A DNA stretch of 5,419 nucleotides from QYQL01 sp041674265 (lineage in GTDB: Bacteria > Verrucomicrobiota > Verrucomicrobiia > Chthoniobacterales > Terrimicrobiaceae), in the NCBI GenBank assembly GCA_041674265.1, contig JBAYWC010000148.1, positions 1-5,419 on the forward strand. The letters run 5' to 3'. Positions within the stretch are counted from its first letter, which is position 1. Every line of letters begins with the position of its first letter. The position numbers and the translations under genes were made by a program. Of this stretch, positions 1 through 5,417 are shown piece by piece. Under the pieces are notes generated by a model. That model saw only the letters and a list, made by a program, of their open reading frames with translations, was not told the DNA's origin and did no database searches.

Positions 1-99
1 GAAGCTTTCAAAACAACCCCGCAAACAGCCGCCCGCCGACGCCGAAACCTTGAAAGACAAGCCGCAGCTCTTGGATTGCAACTCGTTGCGGCTGTGTAA
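1..99 (+). CDS. Unidentified C-terminal fragment, possibly a transposase tail
   Basis: This frame is open from the left edge to TAA at 97-99, giving 32 residues. The peptide is basic in its middle (an ARRRR run) and ends in a helix-like stretch, LERQAAALGLQLVAAV. Short C-termini of this kind, a basic helix followed by 'LGxxLV', occur in several insertion-sequence transposases; that is only an impression from memory. It does not resemble the C-terminus of release factor 1, which often precedes prmC. A second frame is open from base 2 to TGA at 170-172 but its peptide is low in complexity. An imperfect 9-bp stem (60-68 with 85-93, one G-T pair, 16-nt loop) covers the region just before the stop and has no T-run after it. 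The fragment may also be chance open sequence. Confidence 0.22.
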   Translation, partial: EAFKTTPQTAARRRRNLERQAAALGLQLVAAV

Positions 100-168
100 A
101 AAGAAGGCCAGTTATTCAGGAGGCACTCTGCGGGAACAATCGTTGCAAGCTGGAAATGGAGATGTAAG

Positions 169-198
169 ATGACTGTCATGAAGTTCGGGCGCAAGTAA
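169..198 (+). CDS. Nine-codon mini-ORF before prmC, possible leader or lost start
   Basis: ATG at 169 opens the peptide MTVMKFGRK, ending with TAA at 196-198, three bases before the prmC ATG at 202. GGAG at 158-161 sits seven bases before this ATG, a better ribosome site than prmC itself has (only AAGTAAGAG). The frame is in phase with prmC, 33 nt upstream, and its first codons (MTVM) echo the prmC start (MTVL). It could be a translated leader that delivers ribosomes to prmC by termination and reinitiation, or the remnant of an upstream or duplicated start cut off by the TAA. PrmC needs no extra N-terminus, since its helper domain is complete from residue 1. Nothing shows that the peptide itself has a function. 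Confidence 0.3.
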   Translation: MTVMKFGRK

Positions 199-201
199 GA
201 G

Positions 202-1035
202 ATGACGGTTCTTGAGGTTCTAACCGCGGCGACGGACTACCTTGGCAAACAGGGGGTTGAGAGTCCGCGCCTGAATGCGGAACATTTGCTGGCGCGGGTG
301 CTCGGAAAGAAGAACCGGATCGAACTTTACCTGGAGTTCGAACGCCCGCTGGGCGAGGCGGAACGCGCTCCGCTCCGCGATCTCGTCCGGCAGCGCGCGG
401 AAGGGCGTCCGCTCCAACATCTGCTGGGTACCGTCGAGTTTCTGGGCCTGACCTTCGCCACCGATGCGCGGGCATTGATCCCGCGCCCGGAGACCGAGCA
501 GCTGGTGGAACTCGTCCTTGCCGGCGGCGAGTTTGCGCAGATCCTGGACGTGGGGACCGGAAGCGGGGTAATCGCACTCAGTCTCGCCCTGAAAAGGCCG
601 CAAGCCGACGTCACGGGATGCGACATCTCGCCCGAAGCCCTGGCGCTGGCAGGGGAAAACGCGGCGCGGCACAACCTCGCCGGGCAGGTCCATTTTGTGG
701 AGTCCGATCTGCTCGCCAAGATCTCCGGGCCCGTGGAAATCATCGTTGCAAATCTTCCCTACATTCCGGCGCCAGAAATCCGGGAATTGTCCCGCGAGGT
801 CCGGCACGATCCCGTGCTCGCGCTCGACGGAGGCGGGGACGGACTGGATTTGATCCGGCGCCTGGCGTCCGAGGCCCCCCGGGTTTTGTCGCCGGGAGGG
901 ATGCTGGCATTGGAGATCGGGCACAATCAATCCCCGCAGGTCTGCGAATTGCTGGAAGCCCACAATTTTCGGGACATCTCACCGCGCCGGGATTATCAAA
1001 ATACCGAAAGATTCATCACTGCCAGACATGGATAA
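202..1035 (+). CDS. prmC: Release factor glutamine N5-methyltransferase PrmC (HemK)
   Basis: PrmC is a cytosolic S-adenosylmethionine-dependent enzyme that methylates the glutamine of the GGQ loop in release factors RF1 and RF2, raising termination efficiency. The 277-residue product is normal in length. Residues 1-75 form the helical N-terminal domain that grips the release factor. IPRPETE at 93-99 is the conserved linker motif, DVGTGSG at 116-122 the SAM-binding glycine loop, and an acidic residue in GCDIS (139-143) would bind the SAM ribose. The active-site motif reads NLPYI at 184-188 where the usual form is NPPY; it is followed by the family's RHDPVLALDGG segment (201-211). ATG 202 is chosen because homology begins there and a TAA lies four codons upstream; the ribosome site is poor. 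The last 8 nt overlap murA (ATGGATAA), so the two are probably co-transcribed and translationally coupled. Confidence 0.96.
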   Translation: MTVLEVLTAATDYLGKQGVESPRLNAEHLLARVLGKKNRIELYLEFERPLGEAERAPLRDLVRQRAEGRPLQHLLGTVEFLGLTFATDARALIPRPETEQLVELVLAGGEFAQILDVGTGSGVIALSLALKRPQADVTGCDISPEALALAGENAARHNLAGQVHFVESDLLAKISGPVEIIVANLPYIPAPEIRELSREVRHDPVLALDGGGDGLDLIRRLASEAPRVLSPGGMLALEIGHNQSPQVCELLEAHNFRDISPRRDYQNTERFITARHG

Positions 1036-2287
1036 AATTCTTGTTCACGGGGGCCGCCGCCTGAGCGGGTCGGTTCGCATCAGCGGATCGAAAAACTCCG
1101 CTCTCCCCATCCTTGCCGCGACGTTGCTGACCAAGGAGCCCTGCGTGATCTCGCGGGTTCCGGACCTGAGCGACATCCACTACATGCTCACCATTTTGAG
1201 CGAACTCGGATGCGAGGTCGAACGGGCAAGCGGCGTCGTGACCATCAAGGCCGAGAAAGTCACCACGGCGGCTCCCTACGATATCGTCCGGAAGATGCGC
1301 GCCTCGGTTTGCGTCCTGGGCCCGCTGCTCGGGCGCGAAAAGGAGGCGACGGTCTCGCTGCCGGGCGGCTGCATCATCGGCGACCGCCCGATCGATCTCC
1401 ACCTCCGGGGGTTCGAAGCCCTGGGCGCCGCCGTGAGGGTCCAGGCCGGCAATGTCAAGGTTCTCGCGCCGGAACTCAAGGGGGCCACCATCGGCCTCCG
1501 CGGAAAATTCGGTTCCACCGTCCTGGGCACGGACAATGTGATGATGGCTGCGGTTCTCGCGGAGGGAACCACCGTCATCGACGGGGCCGCCGAGGAACCG
1601 GAGGTCGTGGATCTTGCCAATTTCCTCATGGCGATGGGCGCAAAAATCGAAGGGGCCGGCACGCGCAGGATCATCATCGAGGGAGTGAAGGAACTCCACG
1701 GCGCCGAGCACGGAGTGATTCCAGACCGCATCGAGGCGGGGACATTCCTCGTCGCGGCGGCGATTTGCGGGGACGGTGTCACTCTCACCAGGGTCACTCC
1801 CGAACATTTGACAGCCGTCACCGGCCCGCTCACCCAGGCGGGGTTCCATATCGAGACGGGAGAAAGCCGGATCACCATCGAACCCAACGGCGACCGCCTC
1901 CCGCTCAAACTCGACGCCCTCCCCTACCCGTCCTTTCCGACCGACATGCAGGCCCAGATGTGCGCCCTCCTCGCCACCACGGACGGCATCAGCGCCGTGA
2001 CCGACAATGTCTTCCCGCAACGCTTCATGCATGTGGCCGAGCTCAAGCGCATGGGGGCAAATATCGAACTCGAGGGACAGACAGCCGTTATCCGCGGCGT
2101 GGAAAAGTTGAGCGGCGCCCCCGTGATGGCGAGCGATCTCCGGGCGTCCGCCGCCCTCGTTCTCGCCGGGCTGCAGGCGGAGGGGGTGACCGAGGTGAAC
2201 CGCGTCTATCACATCGACCGTGGCTATGAGTCCATCGATGAAAAACTCAACTCGCTGGGTGCCGAGATCGAGCGGGTCAAGGTTTGA
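1028..2287 (+). CDS. murA: UDP-N-acetylglucosamine 1-carboxyvinyltransferase MurA
   Basis: MurA transfers enolpyruvate from phosphoenolpyruvate to the 3'-hydroxyl of UDP-N-acetylglucosamine, the first committed step of peptidoglycan synthesis, in the cytosol. The 419 residues match the usual family length and show the full two-lobed EPSP-synthase-type fold. Visible landmarks are SGSKNSALP with Lys22-Asn23, the catalytic loop SLPGGCIIGDRP with Cys115 and Arg120, an Asp in PSFPTDMQAQ (306) that matches the catalytic Asp305 of E. coli MurA, and HIDRGYES with Arg398 near the C-terminus. Cys115 is the residue fosfomycin alkylates; species with Asp there are naturally resistant, so this enzyme is predicted to be sensitive. 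The start codon lies inside the end of prmC, and no Shine-Dalgarno sequence is visible in CACTGCCAGAC before it, so translation probably depends on coupling. It ends with TGA, 38 nt before the kinase pseudogene. I see no sign of damage. Confidence 0.98.
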   Translation: MDKILVHGGRRLSGSVRISGSKNSALPILAATLLTKEPCVISRVPDLSDIHYMLTILSELGCEVERASGVVTIKAEKVTTAAPYDIVRKMRASVCVLGPLLGREKEATVSLPGGCIIGDRPIDLHLRGFEALGAAVRVQAGNVKVLAPELKGATIGLRGKFGSTVLGTDNVMMAAVLAEGTTVIDGAAEEPEVVDLANFLMAMGAKIEGAGTRRIIIEGVKELHGAEHGVIPDRIEAGTFLVAAAICGDGVTLTRVTPEHLTAVTGPLTQAGFHIETGESRITIEPNGDRLPLKLDALPYPSFPTDMQAQMCALLATTDGISAVTDNVFPQRFMHVAELKRMGANIELEGQTAVIRGVEKLSGAPVMASDLRASAALVLAGLQAEGVTEVNRVYHIDRGYESIDEKLNSLGAEIERVKV

Positions 2288-2325
2288 AGTTGCCCCCCGG
2301 CAAGTCCGAAAAGGATATTCATCGC

Positions 2326-3134
2326 ATGTCACAGACAGACGGAAAGCCGCACCCATCGAGTCAAGGCGGACTTTCCACGCCGGACCTCCCTCCCCTGAAC
2401 CCGGTGACTTGAGGAAAGATATTCTTCATCACCCTGGCCGTTGTCTTCCTTGGCGAGATTCTCGTGATGGGAGCCCTCATTCCCACCTTTTGGCCTGAAC
2501 CAACGAGTCTCTGGCAGGAGGTGGCCTCGACGCCTTTTTGCTGGGCATCATAACGGCATTGGCATTGCTCCCGGTCTTCTCCCGCTTCGAACGAAGAAGT
2601 TCCTCCTCGGAAAGACAGCTCCAACAGGAAAAAATACGGTCGGAAGAAGTTGTGCGGATGGCCGAGAAATCCACGGCCTTGCGCATCCGGCTGCTCCATG
2701 CCCTCAGCCGCATTGCCGAGCTGCCGGGAACAGATTCCGTGGAAGCGCTCTTTCTCGCGCTCGAAACGGGCCGGAGGAATCTCTCGTTTGAAAAGGCCAC
2801 CCTGGGACGGCTGGACGCAAACCATTTGTTGCTGGAGGCCTGTTCTCCCCCAGCAGATGGCGGCCAGTTATCGTATCCCCTCTAGCTCCTGCTCGAGCCC
2901 GACCTCCCCCGGCGCGTTCACGAACACCTGGACACCGTGAAAAGCAGCAGCGACTCGCTCCTCGCGATCATCAACGATATTCTGGATTTTTCCAAAATTG
3001 AAAGCGGTCGCCTGGAATTGGAATCCCACCCGGGTGAAGCCCCGGGAATGCATCGAGACCGTGAGGACGACGGATCTGGCAGCCGCCATGCGGCCTATCA
3101 CGGACGGACGCCGCCGCGCGCGAATATCCGCTGA
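2326..3134 (+). pseudogene. Decayed membrane sensor histidine kinase (GAF-HisKA remnant)
   Basis: The frame from ATG 2326 (AAGGA at 2310-2314) reads a polar N-terminus ending in LPPLNPVT and meets an in-frame TGA at 2410-2412. It continues as transmembrane helix 1 (GKIFFITLAVVFLGE and onward, about 2413-2475) and a loop to about 2525. One base then appears lost near GTGGCCTCGACG. The next frame gives helix 2 (LDAFLLGIITALALLPV, from 2526), a charged coiled coil (about 2598-2681) and the first half of a GAF domain (about 2691-2882, ending SYPL). At TAG 2883-2885 the rest of GAF and the phosphoacceptor H-box are missing. The frame resumes in the second HisKA helix (LLAIINDILDFSKIESG). An extra base near CCCGGG (about 3030) shifts it again (RECIETV), and a last scrap, AAYH to ANIR, ends at 3134. 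No ATPase or receiver domain follows. Bases 3135-3184 are unassigned. The ancestor was probably a hybrid kinase with the same orientation as its neighbours. Confidence 0.85.
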
Positions 3135-3184
3135 AATTGGGGCTTCCTCACCGCTCGCACAAACTGCTACGAATGCGGGTTCTC

Positions 3185-3478
3185 ATGAGCAGCCCGAATC
3201 TTGATGTCCGCGATGTCGCCCGCCTGGCGCGCATCGAACTCACCGACCAGGAAGCCGAGACCTTCCAATCCCAGTTGGGAAGCGTTCTCGAGTATGTCGA
3301 GCAACTTGGCCAACTCGACCTCCAGGGAGTCGAGCCGACCGCCCACGCCAACCCGGTCTTCAATGTCTTCCGCGAAGACGCGGTCAAGCCGGGTCTGGAA
3401 AGGCAGGCGGTGCTGGCAAACGCCCCGCATGCCGCCAACAACCTCGTGGTCGTCACCAAAGTCATCGAACCATCATGA
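3185..3478 (+). CDS. gatC: Asp/Glu-tRNA amidotransferase subunit C (GatC)
   Basis: GatC is the small subunit of the cytosolic GatCAB amidotransferase, which converts Glu-tRNA(Gln) and/or Asp-tRNA(Asn) to Gln-tRNA(Gln) and Asn-tRNA(Asn). It wraps around GatA and steadies the GatA-GatB interface. The 97-residue product has the family hallmarks: an N-terminal VRDVARLARIELTDQE helix, a second helix around LGSVLEYVEQLGQLD, then GVEPTAHANPVFNVFREDAV and a C-terminal ending in VVVTKVIEP. ATG 3185 gives the usual length and begins just before the conserved domain. In-frame alternatives are ATG 3173 and TTG 3137, but these add kinase-remnant sequence. No Shine-Dalgarno sequence is evident before any of them. 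Upstream is the kinase pseudogene, so a promoter of its own may lie in that debris, or it is read through from murA. The stop overlaps the gatA start as ATGA. Confidence 0.95.
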   Translation: MSSPNLDVRDVARLARIELTDQEAETFQSQLGSVLEYVEQLGQLDLQGVEPTAHANPVFNVFREDAVKPGLERQAVLANAPHAANNLVVVTKVIEPS

Positions 3479-4926
3479 GCGATCTCACCAAGCTCACTGT
3501 CACGGAACTCCAGGCCGGCTTCAGAAATGGCGACTTCACCCCCGCTGACGCAGTGCGCGCATTGGAGGCCAGTATCCAGGAAACCGACACGGATGTCGGC
3601 GCCTATCTGGCGCGCGATTTCGGATCCGCCCTGGCCGCCGCGGAACAGGCGGATGTTTCGCTTCCGCTCGGAGGGGTGCCCATCGGAGTCAAGGATGTCA
3701 TCAACGCGCTCGGCGAACAATGCACCTGCGGTTCGAAAATTCTCGTCGGCTACAAGGCGCCCTACGATGCCACGGCAATCCGGAAATTGCGGGCTGCCGG
3801 CGCGATCCCGTTCGGACGCTTGAACATGGACGAGTTTGCCATGGGATCCTCGACGGAAAATTCCGCGTATCAGCTCACCCGGAATCCTTGGGACATCACG
3901 AGGATTCCGGGCGGATCGAGCGGTGGGTCCGCGGCGGCGGTGGCCGCGCGTGAGGCCTTCGCCACTCTGGGCAGCGACACCGGCGGATCGATCCGGCAGC
4001 CGGCGGCCCTCTGCGGTGTGGTGGGGCTCAAGCCAAGCTATGGAAGGGTCTCCCGCTACGGCCTCGTCGCCTTTGCCAGTTCCCTGGACCAGATCGGTCC
4101 CTTCGCCCGCAGCACACGCGACTGCGCCACGATCCTGAATGCGCTCGCGGGAAAAGATCCCCACGATTCCACGTCCCTCGATCTCCCGGCGGAAGACTTC
4201 ACTTCCCGTCTCGGACGTGATCTCAAAGGCGTGCGCCTGGGCATTCCGAAGGAATATTTTGTGGGCGGCATGGATGCCCGTGTGCGGGAAAAAGTCGAGG
4301 GGGCGATCAAGATGTGCGAAGGTCTCGGAGCGGAACTTGTGGAAGTCTCCCTCCCCCACACCGAATACGCCGTCGGAGTTTACTACATCATTGCAACAGC
4401 CGAGGCCTCCGCGAATCTGGCCCGCTTCGACGGGGTCCGCTACGGGCACCGCGCGAAAAATCCCGCGGACCTCCTGGACCATTACAAGCGCACCCGCGAG
4501 GAAGGATTCGGAAGCGAGGTCAAGCGCCGCATCATTCTCGGGACCTACGTGCTCTCGAGCGGCTACTACGACGCCTACTACCTCCGCGCCCAGAAAGTGC
4601 GCACGCTCATCCGCCGGGATTTCACCGACGCCTTCGGGAAAGTCGACGCCCTCGTCTGCCCGACCTCTCCGGACCTCGCCTTCAAGATCGGCGAGCGCGT
4701 GAACGACCCGCTGCGGATGTATCTCGCGGACATCTTCACGATCGCCGCAAACCTTGCCGGCATCTGCGGCATCAGCGTTCCCTGCGGGCTGGTGGAGGAG
4801 GAAGGGCGGGACCTTCCCGTCGGCCTCCAGTTCCTCGGCAAACCCCTCGACGAGTCCCGCCTCCTGGGGATCGCCGATGCCTACGAACAGGCGGGCTCGA
4901 AGGAAATCCTCGCCAGGGTTCCCTAG
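3475..4926 (+). CDS. gatA: Asp/Glu-tRNA amidotransferase subunit A (GatA)
   Basis: GatA is the glutaminase subunit of GatCAB. It releases ammonia from glutamine, and the ammonia is channelled to GatB for transamidation of mischarged tRNA. The 483 residues match the amidase-signature family length. The Ser-cisSer-Lys triad is intact: Lys73 in GVPIGVKDV, cis-Ser148 in PGGSSGGSAAA and nucleophile Ser172 in GSDTGGSIRQP. The spacing (75 and 24 residues) equals that of Staphylococcus aureus GatA (79, 154, 178). Further family blocks are GLKPSYGRVSRYGLVAFASS (195-214), SSGYYDAYYLRAQKVR near residues 362-377 and the C-terminal GLQFLGKP. ATG 3475 overlaps the gatC TGA by 4 nt and has no Shine-Dalgarno sequence, so stop-restart coupling is likely and would keep the two subunits balanced. 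The gene ends in TAG; gatB is not next to it in this window. I see no lesions. Confidence 0.98.
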   Translation: MSDLTKLTVTELQAGFRNGDFTPADAVRALEASIQETDTDVGAYLARDFGSALAAAEQADVSLPLGGVPIGVKDVINALGEQCTCGSKILVGYKAPYDATAIRKLRAAGAIPFGRLNMDEFAMGSSTENSAYQLTRNPWDITRIPGGSSGGSAAAVAAREAFATLGSDTGGSIRQPAALCGVVGLKPSYGRVSRYGLVAFASSLDQIGPFARSTRDCATILNALAGKDPHDSTSLDLPAEDFTSRLGRDLKGVRLGIPKEYFVGGMDARVREKVEGAIKMCEGLGAELVEVSLPHTEYAVGVYYIIATAEASANLARFDGVRYGHRAKNPADLLDHYKRTREEGFGSEVKRRIILGTYVLSSGYYDAYYLRAQKVRTLIRRDFTDAFGKVDALVCPTSPDLAFKIGERVNDPLRMYLADIFTIAANLAGICGISVPCGLVEEEGRDLPVGLQFLGKPLDESRLLGIADAYEQAGSKEILARVP

Positions 4927-4987
4927 CCCGGAAAAATCACAGGAAGAGCCTCCGCGCCTTCGTGAGAGGTGTATATTCGCGTTCGAT

Positions 4988-5016
4988 TTGAGCTTAGCGT
5001 ATGTTGTTTCTATTAT
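4988..5016 (+). promoter_or_regulatory. Possible sigma-70-type promoter in AT-rich patch
   Basis: TTGAGC (4988-4993) and TATTAT (5011-5016) are separated by exactly 17 bases. They match the -35 consensus at 4 of 6 positions and the -10 consensus at 5 of 6. The site lies in the most AT-rich part of the window. The only reading frame just downstream, ATG 5015 to TGA at 5066-5068 (17 codons), starts within the -10 box and cannot be the target. If the site is active, it would drive a short RNA or transcription antisense to the minus-strand reading frames. A match of this quality can arise by chance in AT-rich DNA. Confidence 0.3.
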
Positions 5017-5029
5017 GAGACGGTTAATA

Positions 5030-5395
5030 TCATTTCTCCTTGAGCCGCGTTTCAGCGACGGTTGGTGAGGGGATCTCAATCCTCACTTCCTCCGGAATGG
5101 AATCCTTTTCAGGAACTACGCGGTACCTTTGGATGTCGCCGTAGAGAACCTCGCCCCGCCCCTCTCCTGCATAGTGCGCGAGAAAAACCTCCGCCATCGA
5201 ACGCACCGCCGGTGTGAGCTGATGCCCCGTATTTTGTAGGATCTTCACACCCACGGGAGGCGTAGCGCAAGCGCTTTTTCCATAAATGAGTTGCTGGGGG
5301 GCGCATCTCTGATAGTTGCAAAAATCAGTTCCACAGGAACTGAAGGGTGTCATTTTTGACCGCGACGTCGATGGCAAGCATGTGGGCCAGACCAC
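5030..5395 (-). CDS. Unrecognised reading frame, perhaps an eroded regulator end
   Basis: On the minus strand a frame runs from a possible GTG at 5395 (ATG choices at 5353 and 5197) to TGA at 5030-5032, up to 121 residues. The first 45 residues are rich in Cys, Ser and Pro and look non-coding. The part from about 5260 downward is more protein-like: PPVGVKILQ, then HQLTPAVRSMAEVFLAHY, then GEVLYGDIQRYRVVPE. 'LTPAVRSMAEVFL' recalls the last helix of LysR-type regulators (L-S/T-P-A-x-R-x-F/M), and an alternative frame just upstream reads MEKALALRLP, which would join to it with one frameshift. This suggests a degraded LysR-type C-terminus, but the resemblance is weak and the remaining 35 residues are not explained by it. 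No ribosome site supports any start. It converges on gatA. Confidence 0.27.
   Translation of the reverse strand: MVWPTCLPSTSRSKMTPFSSCGTDFCNYQRCAPQQLIYGKSACATPPVGVKILQNTGHQLTPAVRSMAEVFLAHYAGEGRGEVLYGDIQRYRVVPEKDSIPEEVRIEIPSPTVAETRLKEK
5264..5279 (+). terminator. Weak hairpin with T-run
   Basis: AGCGC and GCGCT (5264-5268 and 5271-5275) pair around AA, or more realistically as a 4-bp stem with a CAAG loop. Further T's follow to 5279 on the plus strand. The layout is terminator-like but the stem is very short. It could close transcripts from the plus strand, such as one from the 4988-5016 promoter-like site. Confidence 0.2.
5320..5343 (-). terminator. Possible intrinsic terminator at a minus-strand gene end
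   Basis: TCAGTTCC and GGAACTGA form a perfect 8-bp stem around a 3-nt loop (5325-5343). On the minus strand this is followed at once by TTTTT (5324-5320). The stem contains the TGA that ends the short frame coming from the right edge. Half of the stem pairs are A-T, so it would be a modest terminator. Confidence 0.38.
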
Positions 5396-5417
5396 GAGGA
5401 GACCAAAACTGGCCGCG
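5325..5417 (-). CDS. C-terminal end of an unidentified minus-strand gene
   Basis: A minus-strand frame enters from the right edge and ends with TGA at 5325-5327. It gives 30 residues, including FWSPRGLAHMLAIDVAVKND and ending TLQFLWN. Its third codon positions are about 70 percent G or C, in keeping with genes in this genome, and its stop lies within a hairpin followed by five T's on that strand, as expected at a true gene end. I do not recognise the family. It lies in a different frame from the 5030-5395 entry and overlaps its doubtful first part, so at most one of the two is translated between 5325 and 5395. I favour this one there. Confidence 0.3.
   Translation of the reverse strand, partial: RGQFWSPRGLAHMLAIDVAVKNDTLQFLWN

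Noticed and set aside
1016..2356. A 446-residue open frame on the minus strand opposite murA.
   Set aside because: It lies antisense to an intact, well-recognised murA, is rich in Asp, Gly, His and Arg without domain motifs, and is the usual by-product of high-GC codon use.
2410..2412. TGA in the kinase read as tryptophan (alternative genetic code).
   Set aside because: murA and gatC end in TGA at the expected lengths, and the same kinase also has frameshifts, a TAG and missing domains, so decay explains it.
2220..2498. A 92-residue plus-strand frame across the murA end.
   Set aside because: It overlaps murA out of frame and its extension past 2287 is not in the frame that shows the kinase N-terminus and membrane helix.
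2326..3134. Programmed frameshifting that would make one functional kinase.
   Set aside because: The shifts go in different directions at sites with no slippery heptamer, there are also stops, and the H-box and ATPase domain are absent.
4890..4931. CGGGCT and AGCCCG flanking the gatA stop as a terminator.
   Set aside because: The stem is 6 bp with a loop of more than 20 nt and is followed by GAAAAATC rather than a T-run.
3148..5079. A 643-residue open frame on the minus strand opposite gatC and gatA.
   Set aside because: It is antisense to two genes with complete catalytic motifs, and its peptide shows only biased composition with no recognisable domain.
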